DNA of 64,000 bases from Amycolatopsis sulphurea (GTDB lineage Bacteria > Actinomycetota > Actinomycetes > Mycobacteriales > Pseudonocardiaceae). Both the position numbers and the translations under genes were made by a program. The notes under the pieces were generated by a model. That model did no database searches and had not been told where the DNA came from. It saw only the letters and a program-made list of their open reading frames with translations. The stretch covers positions 4,464,001-4,528,000 of the forward strand of contig NZ_PDJK01000002.1 in assembly GCF_002564045.1 (NCBI RefSeq). The letters run 5' to 3'. Within the stretch, counting starts at the first letter, position 1, and the number at the start of each line of letters is the position of its first letter. Of the stretch, positions 1 through 8,051 are shown piece by piece.

Positions 1-490
1 CGCCACCCTCGTCACCGCCACCCGCAATCGAACCCCCGAGCGGCACGTGCGGATCATGTCCGGCGACCGCGACTTCTACCAACTCGTCGACGACCGGGTC
101 CACGCGCTCAACACCGTGATGAAGCGCGGCCGACGGCACATCGGCCCGGCCGAGGTCGTCGACCGCTACGGCGTCACACCGGACCAGTGGCCCGACTTCT
201 GCGCGCTGAAGGGCGACACCGCCGACAACATCCCAGGGGTGAAGGGAATCGGTGAAGGCACGGCCGCCAAGCTCCTGGCCGGCGGGTTGCGCCTCGACCA
301 GCTTGCCGCCTCCGGACGGCTGACCGGAGCGAAGAAGACCAAGGTCACCGACGCCTGGGAGCAGGTGCTCGCCTGGCGCGACCTCATCCGGATGCGCACC
401 GGCCTCGACCTCCCACACCACCCGACCGGCCACCCCACGCGCGAGCTGCCCAAGCCGGCCGACGTCATCGAGAAACTCGGACTCTGGTGA
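1..490 (+). CDS. 5'-3' exonuclease (FEN/T5-type), 5'-truncated by window edge
   Basis: The frame is open from position 2, so the gene starts outside the window; 162 residues are visible. They carry the second acidic cluster (SGDRDFYQLVDD) and a helix-3-turn-helix DNA-binding motif, KGDTADNIPGVKGIG, both diagnostic of the FEN/T5 5'-nuclease family, which cleaves 5' flaps and 5' ends using two metal ions. The first metal-binding cluster would lie upstream and cannot be checked. No polymerase domain follows, so this is a stand-alone nuclease rather than PolA. The PIG-L gene begins inside its stop codon (GTGA overlap), suggesting co-translation. The GTG at 47 is an internal codon, not the start. 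Confidence 0.9.
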   Translation, partial: ATLVTATRNRTPERHVRIMSGDRDFYQLVDDRVHALNTVMKRGRRHIGPAEVVDRYGVTPDQWPDFCALKGDTADNIPGVKGIGEGTAAKLLAGGLRLDQLAASGRLTGAKKTKVTDAWEQVLAWRDLIRMRTGLDLPHHPTGHPTRELPKPADVIEKLGLW

Positions 491-1119
491 CCGCCTCGCC
501 GTTCACCGCTCCAGCGTCCGTGCTGACCGTGATGGCACACCCCGACGACGCCGAACTCTGGGCGGGCGGAACCCTCGCCCGCTGTTCCGCCTCCGGGGCC
601 GCCGTCACCATCGCGATCCCGCATCACCCCGAACCAGCGCGGGATGCCGAAGCAGCGGCCGGAGCGGCGATCCTGGGGGCCAAGCTGTACCAGTACGACC
701 AACCCACCGTGACGGCCCTGGGCGAACTGCTGCTCGCCGTCCGACCCGAGATCGTCATCACTCACCCCATCCGCGACGTTCACCCCGATCACCGGAGCCT
801 CGCTGAAACGCTCGTCGCCGCCCTGCCCGACGTCGTCATCGCCACCGGGTACCCACGCCGCGTCTACACCGCCGACACCTACAACAGCCTCACCGCCGAC
901 GGCCCCGTACCCGCACACACCACCATCGACATCACCGACACCTACGAGATCAAGAAGCGCGCGCTCGCGGCCCACACCTCGCAGCCGATCAGCGACCACT
1001 TCGGTCCCATGGCCGAGATCCTTGCCCGGTTATGGGGCTCCCGAATCGGCGTGCGCTACGCGGAGAACTTCGTACCGGTGCCCATCCTCGGTCGGCTCCC
1101 AGCGGCGTCGTCATTGTGA
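487..1119 (+). CDS. PIG-L/LmbE-family Zn-dependent deacetylase
   Basis: A 210-residue protein with the LmbE/PIG-L signature AHPDDAE near residue 17 and the distal HPDHR motif near residue 97; together these supply the zinc ligands and catalytic Asp of N-acetylglucosaminyl-type deacetylases. In actinomycetes this family includes MshB and Mca of the mycothiol pathway and deacetylases of antibiotic and glycolipid pathways. The sequence is shorter than MshB/Mca (about 290) and I do not assign it to either. The GTG start overlaps the exonuclease stop by 4 nt. A 96-bp gap separates it from the next regulator, which has its own promoter-like sequence. Substrate unknown. Confidence 0.85.
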   Translation: MTASPFTAPASVLTVMAHPDDAELWAGGTLARCSASGAAVTIAIPHHPEPARDAEAAAGAAILGAKLYQYDQPTVTALGELLLAVRPEIVITHPIRDVHPDHRSLAETLVAALPDVVIATGYPRRVYTADTYNSLTADGPVPAHTTIDITDTYEIKKRALAAHTSQPISDHFGPMAEILARLWGSRIGVRYAENFVPVPILGRLPAASSL

Positions 1120-1154
1120 CCAGGCTCCGATCAAGCGGAGCCGCGCGGCCCCTG

Positions 1155-1186
1155 TGACCTGCGCATACGTGAGATGTCGGTACGAT
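1155..1186 (+). promoter_or_regulatory. Shared XRE-family promoter/operator, copy 1
   Basis: TGACCTG at 1155-1161 lies 26 nt before a -10-like TACGAT at 1181-1186, which is 30 nt before the ATG at 1216. The same arrangement occurs upstream of the three other paralogous XRE genes in this window. Promoter and autoregulatory operator roles are inferred. Confidence 0.5.
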
Positions 1187-1215
1187 GCGTCGGTGACTGA
1201 CGGGGTGGTCTGCTG

Positions 1216-2607
1216 ATGGGCGAGTCGGTGAGTCCGCTGGCCGCGTACCGCTTGGCGGCCGGCTTCACGCAGGAAAGCCTCGCCGAGCAACTGAGTATCG
1301 ACCGCGGCACCATCGGCCGATGGGAACGGGGTACCCAAGCACCCCAGCCCTGGCAACGACCCGACCTCGCGACAAGTCTGCGGATCTCCCTCGCTGAACT
1401 CGACGACATCCTGCACCGGACGAAACGCCAGACCGGCTCCAGGTCTGCCACCCCGACGTCGAACAAGGCCGCTCCAGCGGACGTACGGCGCAGCCAGCAG
1501 GAATGGCTCCACGTGCGAAACGCGCCAGGGGTACGAGGCCGCGAGCTGTCCGAACTGGCCGCCTGGCTCTATCCGGAATCACAACGGGCACCCGGCGGCC
1601 ACGTGCTCGCCGGCCCCGGCTGGCTGCTCGAGCAGCCAGTTCCCTTGGAATCGGTGCGGCTGGCGTGGTCGGACCAGCAGCGGCCGACTCGCCCACTGCG
1701 ATCGTTGGAACACGTCCTGCCGCTGACCGACCGGGGCGAGCTGTACGCGGGTTACAGCCGAGCGGTGCGGGACCTCGTCCGCCCACGGCTGCTGGAGAAC
1801 CGGCTGAGCTACCGGCTACTCGACCTGCAATCCGATCACGGACTGGCGCTGAGCTTCGGAACCACCACCTTCTTCGAGGTGTTCGACGTCAAGCAGGCCC
1901 TCGCACACGAGTTCAAGGCTGCGTGGCTGGCCTCGAACCACTCAGTGCCCGGCTGGAGCGCCCTTCCCTTGCGCGCGGCGATCGGTGATCCTTTCGACCC
2001 TCAGCGGCTGCTGATGTCGCCGGGTATCAGCACACTGACCATCCGGCGTGACCGGTCGGACGGTCAGCACAGGTTCGTGCTGCACGAGCGCGACGGCGGA
2101 AGAGTCGCGGACGGTGGCGGCCTGTGCCATGTGATGCCGGCCGGTGAATTCCAGCCCTCCTCGGTCGATCTGGCCGACGTGCGCAACGACTTCTCGTTGT
2201 GGCGCAACATCATGCGCGAGTTCTCCGAGGAGTTCCTCGGAAACCCCGAGCACGACGGCTCTACGTCCCGGCCGATCGACTACGCACATGAGGAGCCGTT
2301 CCGATCATTCGATCGAGCACGCGCCGAGGGTGGGCTTCGACTCTGGCACTACGGCCTGGCGATGGAGCCCCTGGAACTCGGGGCCGTCCAGATGACCGTG
2401 GCCGTGGTCGACGACGTGGTATTCGACCGGTTGTTCGCCGATCTCGTTGACACCAACGACGAGGGACGGGTGATCGGCCGCGGTGGACGAACCGACATGC
2501 CGTTCACAGCCGAGGCCATCGACCGGCTTGGCCCCCGGTTGTCAGCCAGTGCACTCACCTTGCTCCGCTTGGGCTGGCGTGATCGACAACAGCTACTGGA
2601 TGACTGA
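1216..2607 (+). CDS. XRE-family regulator with C-terminal Nudix-like domain
   Basis: 463 residues. Residues 8-60 form a Cro/CI helix-turn-helix (GFTQESLAEQL, IDRGTIGRWERG) almost identical in layout to three other regulators in the window, including the PQPWQRPDLA stretch after the recognition helix. The C-terminal 340 residues lack the TPR-like repeats of those paralogues. Near residue 333 they carry REFSEEFLG, close to the Nudix-box core REUXEEXGU but with one extra residue, so I read this as a Nudix-like, perhaps ligand-sensing, domain. Catalytic activity is doubtful because the upstream Gly/Glu part of the box is not evident. It has its own promoter-like element and is convergent with the flavoprotein gene. 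Confidence 0.7.
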   Translation: MGESVSPLAAYRLAAGFTQESLAEQLSIDRGTIGRWERGTQAPQPWQRPDLATSLRISLAELDDILHRTKRQTGSRSATPTSNKAAPADVRRSQQEWLHVRNAPGVRGRELSELAAWLYPESQRAPGGHVLAGPGWLLEQPVPLESVRLAWSDQQRPTRPLRSLEHVLPLTDRGELYAGYSRAVRDLVRPRLLENRLSYRLLDLQSDHGLALSFGTTTFFEVFDVKQALAHEFKAAWLASNHSVPGWSALPLRAAIGDPFDPQRLLMSPGISTLTIRRDRSDGQHRFVLHERDGGRVADGGGLCHVMPAGEFQPSSVDLADVRNDFSLWRNIMREFSEEFLGNPEHDGSTSRPIDYAHEEPFRSFDRARAEGGLRLWHYGLAMEPLELGAVQMTVAVVDDVVFDRLFADLVDTNDEGRVIGRGGRTDMPFTAEAIDRLGPRLSASALTLLRLGWRDRQQLLDD

Positions 2608-2691
2608 TGCTCCGATGATCTACATTGGACGGTCGATGACAGCGTGCGCGGTGAGAACGGAAAACCGAACCTTCGCAGCACAAGCGCCTCG

Positions 2692-3240
2692 CTACCTGTC
2701 CGCAACAGACTTTGTTGCGTCGCGCAGAGCTGCGACAATTTGCGACCAATCGAAGGTCGCCAGACCGTCCTCAGCGCGCCTGGTTATGGCGTCTGGATCG
2801 AGTAGCACCACGCCGGCGCTTGCAAGCCGGGCGATGCTGTCGGCGTAAGCAGGATGCTGGCGGAGTACCGGTTTGACACACGGGGCCGCGATGATCGGGA
2901 CTCCGGCACCGAGCATCTCGTTGAGCACGCCCAGCGCGAGCGTGTCGCTGGTGCCAGATGCCCACTTGTTGATCGAGTTGAACGTCGCCGGGGCCGCCAG
3001 GACCGCTTCGGCTCGCGGGAGCGACTCTTCCTGCTGTCGGGGCGGTCGCGGGTGCACCCTTGTCAGGCATCCAGTGGTTGCGGCCAAGGCATCGAGGTCG
3101 ATCCACGTCGCAGCAGTCGGTGTCGCGATCACACACACCGCCCAGCCGTCGGCGTACAGGGCGGGAATGAACTCCTCAAGCCGCAACACCGGCGGGGCAG
3201 CTGAGGTCACCAGGTACAGCCACCGCAGGTCGACGTTCAC
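2692..3240 (-). CDS. Flavoprotein (PPC-decarboxylase/HFCD-like fold)
   Basis: 182 residues resembling the flavoprotein family that includes phosphopantothenoylcysteine decarboxylase and lantibiotic EpiD-type enzymes. The N-terminus (YLVTSAAPPVLR, with ATPTAATWID further on) and the central APATFNSINKWASG segment near residue 100 match the FMN-binding and substrate-clamp motifs. Conserved versions in actinomycetes typically sit beside XRE-TPR regulators. The GTG start overlaps the stop of the upstream XRE gene by 4 nt (GTGA), so the two are translationally coupled and probably work together. Which thiol or peptide it acts on, if any, cannot be told. It is too small for the bifunctional CoaBC, and the synthetase half is absent. 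Confidence 0.8.
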   Translation of the reverse strand: MNVDLRWLYLVTSAAPPVLRLEEFIPALYADGWAVCVIATPTAATWIDLDALAATTGCLTRVHPRPPRQQEESLPRAEAVLAAPATFNSINKWASGTSDTLALGVLNEMLGAGVPIIAAPCVKPVLRQHPAYADSIARLASAGVVLLDPDAITRRAEDGLATFDWSQIVAALRDATKSVADR

Positions 3241-4481
3241 GCGGCGACTCCAGCGCGCAAGGCGAGACCGCGCAAGGCGAGACCGCGCAAGGCCGGCACG
3301 TCGCGGCGACGCTCGCGGGCGAGCAAGCCCTCTATCAACGAGCGAGCGTTCGGGTTGGCCCGGACCAGTTCGGGCGCCACCCGCTCGGTTTCCAGCAGAT
3401 GGATCACCGCCTGCGGGTCTTCCGTGAGCTGCGCGTGCGCCCACGCGCTGTCCAGGTGGAACTGAGCCTGCCGTCCGTTCAGACCGACCGGCAACGCGGT
3501 GATGTCCAACTGCTCTGCCGTCGCAAGCGCACCTCGGGGATCATTCAGGGCGACCGCGACTGACGTGCGATGGATCAGCACGTTCGTCGGGCCGAATGCG
3601 GTCCACCCGATGTTGCCGTCAGCGCCGAGCCGCCGCGCCAGTGCGTCGGCGTGATCGAGTCGCTCGCCTGCTGCGGCAAAATCGTTGCGGCGCGCGGCGA
3701 TGACCGCACTGATCAGGGTCAACGCGCCTCGCCAGGTCGCACACTGCGGGTCCTGGCCACGCAGCTCGGCAGCGGCCGAGACTGCTATCTGCTCAGCAAT
3801 CTCGCCATTGTCCGCACGCAGCAGAGCGCACGCCCGCTGATATGCCGCAGCGGCGAGGCCAAAGGTGTCCTCGGCCGACTCGGCCGCCTCCCGAGCCCGC
3901 TCGGCTGCGGCCCAACCCTCCTCACCGTCGCCCGCCTTGGTCGCCAGCTTGGCCGCCACGATGGCCACACTGCACTGCAGCCCGAGCGCTTCTCGCCGTT
4001 TTCGCGCTGGCCCGTCGGCTACCAGGGCATCAACCGCCGCATTGACTTCAGGCAATCGCCGGGCAACGTCGCCATAGTGGGCGGCCTGATACTTCCGATG
4101 GAGATCTGCAACCCGCGCTGACGCGCTCGAGAGCGTCGTCCGATGACGCCGCAGTGGCTCCTCGCTGCGGGTGCCCAACATGTGGTCGGCGGCAATCACG
4201 CCAGTGAGAAGGGCCGCGTCCACCATGACCTCGCACCGCGTCGCCGAGGCGTGGCCAGTCGCAATCTTTGAGCCCGGCGGATTGAGCAGGATGTCCAGAT
4301 CATCCAGGGACACCTTGAGCAACTTGGCTAGATCCGGACGCCTCCAGGGCTGCGGCGTCAGCGTTCCGCGTTCCCACCGCCCGGTTGTCGAGAGCTCCAC
4401 CCCAAGCTCCTGGGCGAGGGTTTCCTGGGTGAAGCCGAGAGCCTCGCGCCGCGCTGCGAGGGCATCTCGTCGTATCGCCAT
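3237..4481 (-). CDS. XRE regulator with TPR-like C-terminal region
   Basis: 414 residues. The N-terminal HTH (RRDALAARREALGFTQ, then ELSTTGRWERGTLTPQPW) belongs to the paralogous set also found at 1216, 5410 and 12521. Residues ~130-400 are alpha-helical and alanine-rich with TPR-like repeats, as in Rgg/WhiJ-type regulators that sense a ligand or partner protein through the repeats. The ATG at 4481 has a GGGAG ribosome-binding site and lies 29 nt from a -10-like sequence; the longer reading to 4547 would start upstream of that promoter. Its stop codon is shared with the start of the flavoprotein gene. It lies 88 bp downstream of the Nudix gene on the same strand. Confidence 0.85.
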   Translation of the reverse strand: MAIRRDALAARREALGFTQETLAQELGVELSTTGRWERGTLTPQPWRRPDLAKLLKVSLDDLDILLNPPGSKIATGHASATRCEVMVDAALLTGVIAADHMLGTRSEEPLRRHRTTLSSASARVADLHRKYQAAHYGDVARRLPEVNAAVDALVADGPARKRREALGLQCSVAIVAAKLATKAGDGEEGWAAAERAREAAESAEDTFGLAAAAYQRACALLRADNGEIAEQIAVSAAAELRGQDPQCATWRGALTLISAVIAARRNDFAAAGERLDHADALARRLGADGNIGWTAFGPTNVLIHRTSVAVALNDPRGALATAEQLDITALPVGLNGRQAQFHLDSAWAHAQLTEDPQAVIHLLETERVAPELVRANPNARSLIEGLLARERRRDVPALRGLALRGLALRAGVAA

Positions 4482-4509
4482 GATCACTCCCAGATTCGCT
4501 AGCTCACCC

Positions 4510-4539
4510 ACGCTACCCGGCGTTGATCGGACCTGATCA
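4510..4539 (-). promoter_or_regulatory. Shared XRE-family promoter/operator, copy 2
   Basis: On the minus strand TGATCAG (4539-4533) is followed after 24 nt by TAGCGT (4515-4510), 29 nt upstream of the ATG at 4481. Same arrangement as copies 1, 3 and 4. Confidence 0.5.
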
Positions 4540-4569
4540 GCTGCCATGTCAACGACGAAAGGCAGACGT

Positions 4570-5043
4570 TCACGTCCGGACGTGCGACCCAGACGTCCAT
4601 GAAAGCACCAGGGCGGGATGGCGCTTGGGACGATCTGTGCTTGTCCGTCCCGTCTCCCCGCCGAGTGGCGCGTCGCGGCTGATGACGGCTCCGTAGGACA
4701 GGCTCAGCGTTGGCGTCCAGGCGGCGCGGAAAGAGCGGACAGCGACAGCCGCTGGCACTGACAGCAGTTCGCCCAGCAGGCCAGTCTCCTCGAAGAGTTC
4801 ACGGGCTGCTGCGGCTCGAGGCGTCTCGCCTGGCTCGACGGTTCCGCCAGGCGGTACCCTGCCTCGCACCCGGTGCCGCACGAGCAGCACGTGTCGGTGC
4901 TCCGGGTCGGTGACCCAGACTTCGGCCGCGAGTGGCTCCGACGCGGTCGAACGTGCGTGTAGCCATGCCTGAGCGTCGTCGTACTCGGTCTCGGCAAGGC
5001 GAGCATCGACGGCCGCAGCGTCGATGGTCGCCTGGTCAGGCAT
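4570..5043 (-). CDS. Nudix hydrolase
   Basis: 157 residues with a complete Nudix box (GGTVEPGETPRAAAARELFE followed by ETGL) near residues 70-95, keeping the REUXEEXGU catalytic glutamates, so it should hydrolyse a nucleoside-diphosphate-linked substrate with Mg2+. The start MPDQATIDAAA at 5043 overlaps the preceding small gene by 8 nt. The last 25 residues (TGRTSTDRPKRHPALVL and onward) do not look like a normal Nudix C-terminus, where a hydrophobic/Trp strand and helix are expected, so the 3' end may be truncated or frameshifted after about 4640. It is third in a five-gene run from 6693 to 2692. Confidence 0.8.
   Translation of the reverse strand: MPDQATIDAAAVDARLAETEYDDAQAWLHARSTASEPLAAEVWVTDPEHRHVLLVRHRVRGRVPPGGTVEPGETPRAAAARELFEETGLLGELLSVPAAVAVRSFRAAWTPTLSLSYGAVISRDAPLGGETGRTSTDRPKRHPALVLSWTSGSHVRT
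4571..4584. promoter_or_regulatory. Perfect 14-bp palindrome at the Nudix gene stop
   Basis: CACGTCCGGACGTG is a perfect 14-bp palindrome that overlaps the Nudix stop codon and lies about 90 bp before the next XRE gene. It could be an operator or the base of a small hairpin; no U-run follows, so an intrinsic terminator is less likely. Confidence 0.35.
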
Positions 5044-5410
5044 CGTGTTCGATGCGCTCGAAGATGTCGATGTCCGTCGCCTTCTGCCAGTCCGGCAAAT
5101 CGTTCCAGTCCGCGACGTACGACGGCTTCGGCTCGGGGAAGTGCTTGAAGATCTGGCCGATCCAGCACAACGCCACAAAACGGCCTTTCTGGTCTGGGGT
5201 CATTTTGGTGGTGGCGCCGTCGGTGGCCTTGATGAAGGCGAGGACCTGGTCGTACACGGCGGTCGCGGCGTCGCGTTCCCAGTGGGGGGTCTGGTCCCAC
5301 GGGGTGATGTAGCCAGGCTTCGGCTCACCGGGGTAGTGCTTGGTGACTCCGGCGATCCACGCCTCGCGGAACACGCGGCCACGGTCGTTGTGCATTCGGT
5401 CGTCCTCCAT
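5036..5410 (-). CDS. Small protein with internally duplicated W-P-x-W repeat
   Basis: 124 residues, family not recognised. It consists of two copies of a ~45-residue unit: WIAGVTKHYPGEPKPGYI with PHWER in the first half, and WIGQIFKHFPEPKPSYV with PDWQK in the second, matching at roughly half the positions including W-I, K-H-[YF]-P, E-P-K-P, Y and the final W. There is no signal peptide, membrane segment or cysteine pair, so a soluble cytoplasmic protein is likely. The ATG at 5410 shares one base with the stop of the upstream XRE gene (TGATG), and its 3' end overlaps the Nudix gene, so it is embedded in a tightly coupled regulator/small protein/Nudix operon. Confidence 0.7.
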   Translation of the reverse strand: MEDDRMHNDRGRVFREAWIAGVTKHYPGEPKPGYITPWDQTPHWERDAATAVYDQVLAFIKATDGATTKMTPDQKGRFVALCWIGQIFKHFPEPKPSYVADWNDLPDWQKATDIDIFERIEHDA

Positions 5411-6693
5411 CACGCGGCGCGGTTGCCGACGAGTTCGGTGATCTCGGCATCGAGTCGCTGGATTTGTTGGTCGTTGAGCAAGGAAGCAAGGTGTGGTTGA
5501 AGGACCCGTAGCTTCTGCGCGATGACCCCCGAGCGGGTCTGGCGGGCGGTAGTCAGGACGGTGTCGGCGTAGGTGACGACCTGGTCCGGGTCTCGGCGGT
5601 GCACGCCGATCATCGCCAGGTCGGTCAGGACGCCTGCTTTCCGGCGGGCGGTCAAGGTGCCCTGCAGGGCGTCGACCAGAGCCGCTTCAGCTAGGTCGTG
5701 GCGGCCCAGCGTGACGTAGCAGGTACCGCGTTCTTCAGCCAAGCGGGAGCCGTCGAACCGGAGCCAGCCGCCGTTGTGCACCGGGCCCCGTAGGTGCTTG
5801 ACCTCAGCAGCGGTGTCGAGGGCATGTTGACAGGAGTCAAAGTCGCCGAGGCCGGCGAAGGTCTCGGCCTGCACCACGGAGACCCAGTGTCGGGTCGACA
5901 GGCTGGGGTCGCCTCGGCGTGCGAGGGTGGCGGCCACGTCGAGCATCGGCGCGGCATCCGCGAATCGGCGCTCGTACACGGCGACGAAAGCATGCCTGGT
6001 CAACGCGCAGGCCCACAGGTCGGAAGCGGCGGCCTCCCTGCTCGCTGTTGCCGCGAGCGTGTAGCAGTGAGCGGCGTCGGTGTATCGGTTGCCGTCGAAG
6101 AAGATTTCCCCCGCCAGCTGGAAGAGGTCGGCGGTCAGTTCGCAGAGCCGTTGTCGGATGGTCGGTGTCTGCGGTCGTCGCAAGGAGTCGCTGAGTACAC
6201 CGAGTTGGGCTCGGACCAGCGGTAGCACCTGGGCCTTGGTCGGCGACAGTGCGTACACGCGCCACAGGTGGGAGTTGAGTTGGGCGAACTCGGCTGCTCC
6301 CGCCGTGTCCATCGTGCCGGTGTGAGCTGTGGCGGCGAGCCGGTCGACGTCGCCGAATACTGTCTCCCCAGCAGGCAGCGCGAGCAACGCGCCGGTCATA
6401 CTGAACAAGCGCAGCAGGTCGCGACGGTTCATGTCGTCGGCCTCCGCAGGGTCGGCTGGTTCATTGGCAACGGTAGAAGCTTGCCGGTTCGGCGTGAGCA
6501 ACGCATCCAACTGGTCGAGGCTCACATCGAGGGTCTTAGCCAAACGCGGTCGACGGTACGGCTGCGGGGTCAGGGCGCCGCGTTCCCAGCGTCCGACCGT
6601 GGAAAACTCCACGCCCACCGCCGCGCCGAAGCTCTCCTGGGTGTAGCCCATCTGCTCACGCCGCGCGGCGAAGGCATCTCGCCGGTCACCCAT
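5410..6693 (-). CDS. XRE regulator with TPR-like C-terminal region
   Basis: 427 residues. The HTH at residues 1-45 (RRDAFAARREQMGYTQ, EFSTVGRWERGALTPQPY) is a paralogue of the other three regulators. A short segment near residue 87 (NRRDLLRLFSMTGALLALP) is common in actinobacterial TPR-type regulators and looks signal-like but is internal. Residues ~125-420 are helical repeats. The ATG at 6693 aligns exactly with the paralogues and lies 32 nt from a -10-like TATCGT. It leads an operon with the duplicated-domain protein and the Nudix enzyme, followed by the next XRE-flavoprotein pair. Confidence 0.85.
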   Translation of the reverse strand: MGDRRDAFAARREQMGYTQESFGAAVGVEFSTVGRWERGALTPQPYRRPRLAKTLDVSLDQLDALLTPNRQASTVANEPADPAEADDMNRRDLLRLFSMTGALLALPAGETVFGDVDRLAATAHTGTMDTAGAAEFAQLNSHLWRVYALSPTKAQVLPLVRAQLGVLSDSLRRPQTPTIRQRLCELTADLFQLAGEIFFDGNRYTDAAHCYTLAATASREAAASDLWACALTRHAFVAVYERRFADAAPMLDVAATLARRGDPSLSTRHWVSVVQAETFAGLGDFDSCQHALDTAAEVKHLRGPVHNGGWLRFDGSRLAEERGTCYVTLGRHDLAEAALVDALQGTLTARRKAGVLTDLAMIGVHRRDPDQVVTYADTVLTTARQTRSGVIAQKLRVLQPHLASLLNDQQIQRLDAEITELVGNRAA

Positions 6694-6724
6694 GAACACC
6701 ACCTCACCCCGTCGGTCACCTGCC

Positions 6725-6755
6725 ACGATAGCCAGCTACGGGTCAAGGCTGATCA
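6725..6755 (-). promoter_or_regulatory. Shared XRE-family promoter/operator, copy 3
   Basis: TGATCAG (6755-6749, minus strand), then TATCGT (6730-6725) 25 nt on, 32 nt before the ATG at 6693. The flank also resembles copy 4: both contain the CTGGCTAT stretch across the -10 and a CGAACG-like block about 50 nt further upstream. Confidence 0.5.
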
Positions 6756-7278
6756 CCCGCTCGGCGAGCTGTACCCGTTCGGACTACCGCCTCCGAAAAG
6801 GCGTTTGAGCAGGTCAGAGGTGGTGACGCCTCATTGCCGCCTCATCGACGCCGCGTTGGCGCTCTGGCTGTTGTTGATCACCAGGGGCTTGACTGATGTC
6901 GCTGCGTCCGGCGAGCTTCCGCTTCGGCGCAGCCCGAGTATCCGGAAGCGTCCCTGACCCGGGACGTGCCGCCGAGGGAAGCGGTGGTGAGGCTGCCAGG
7001 CAATTCGATGGAATTCCGCTCAGGAGGTCGAGATGGGCTCGGAGTTCGACCTCGAATATCACGCTGGTCGACACGGTGGACCCCGGTGCATCTGATCAAC
7101 CCGTCATGATCATCGACGACATCGCCGGCAAGTTCCTCCGGCATCCGAAACGAAGCAGTGCGCCGTCTTCAAGTCTTGATTGTCCCGTCGTCGCGTCCCC
7201 TCTGCGACCAGCCAGGCGGGCGATCAGGCCATACCGGCAGGCGCGGGCGGCCGCGTCTGCCGGAACTGGTACGGCTAC
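6756..7278. other. Intergenic stretch without a convincing gene
   Basis: Between the XRE gene start and the EspG stop there is no long frame with good codon bias. The only features seen are the micro-ORF at 7033 and, in another frame, a short acidic stretch around 7060-7130 (VDTVDPGASDQPVMIIDDIA) that may be part of a frameshifted small gene. Confidence 0.4.
7033..7095 (+). CDS. Possible 20-residue micro-ORF (MGSEFDLEYHAG...)
   Basis: An ATG at 7033 sits 5 nt behind a perfect AGGAGG and opens a 20-codon frame beginning MGSEFDLEYHAGRHG. The EFDLE block recalls FxLD-type RiPP leaders, but no modifying enzymes are nearby and the frame is short, so it may be a remnant or chance. Confidence 0.25.
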   Translation: MGSEFDLEYHAGRHGGPRCI

Positions 7279-8043
7279 CTATCCGAGCGCGCTGAGCGTG
7301 AGCGCGTCGACCAGATGAGTACGGTGGCCTGGATAGAGGTTGATTTGCGGGTCACCACTGGGGCCGTCGTTGACGAAACTGAGGACTCGGCCTTCGCGGG
7401 TGAGGTCAATTGCTGACAGCGGTGTGGAACGTGTGCGCCCGCCGGCACGGTCGCGGGTGGCCGCGTAGAGCTGGTGGATCGCGTCCCGCTCGGCACGCAT
7501 CAGGCGTCGCAACTCGTCGGCATCTGCGGCGACATCGGTGAGCGGATCGTCGCCACCGTAGTCACGACCGCCGTCGTCGTAGTGTCCCTTCGGCACACAC
7601 AACGGCCTGATCCGCCCCACGCGGTATCCCGGAAGCGTGTCCACCAGGCTCTCCACCAAAGCCCGCGGCCGGACGGGATCAAGCTGGATCACCTCGTGGC
7701 CGATGATCAACCGGACCGCGTCTTGCCCGGACTCCGCAGTGAGGATCGCGGCAGCCTGGACGTTCGCGTCTCGGAGGTTGCTCCAAGAGTACACCTCACG
7801 CCGCGCTGTCGCGAGTACCCCGAGCGTGGCCTGGTACGGCGGAATCAGCCTGCCGTTCTCGTGGGTCAGGCCGAGCCGGGCAAGCTCGTCGAGCGCGTGC
7901 TGCCGGAAGGCGGTGGCGCCGTCGTCGGTCCGGTAGGTCTGGTCTGGTTCGACCACGACGGGAAGCGCGCCGAGTCCGGCCAGCTCCCAGGACACGAGGA
8001 ATACCGGCCGGGGCAGTCGCACCGGCCTGTCGATGATGTTCAC
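7279..8043 (-). CDS. EspG-family ESX secretion-associated chaperone
   Basis: 254 residues matching the actinobacterial EspG family: a short beta N-terminus (RPVFLVSWELAGLGALPVVV), a central helical part and a C-terminal strand/helix (GRVLSFVNDGPSGDPQINLY, then LVDALTLSAL). EspG proteins bind PE/PPE-type heterodimers in the cytoplasm and deliver them to the type VII (ESX) system. It lies 8 bp downstream of a WxG/PPE-like gene, which is its probable client. The GTG start at 8043 follows CTGAGGG. No EccB/C/D/MycP gene is in the window, so it must serve an ESX apparatus encoded elsewhere. Confidence 0.75.
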   Translation of the reverse strand: MNIIDRPVRLPRPVFLVSWELAGLGALPVVVEPDQTYRTDDGATAFRQHALDELARLGLTHENGRLIPPYQATLGVLATARREVYSWSNLRDANVQAAAILTAESGQDAVRLIIGHEVIQLDPVRPRALVESLVDTLPGYRVGRIRPLCVPKGHYDDGGRDYGGDDPLTDVAADADELRRLMRAERDAIHQLYAATRDRAGGRTRSTPLSAIDLTREGRVLSFVNDGPSGDPQINLYPGHRTHLVDALTLSALG

Positions 8044-8051
8044 GGGTGCCC

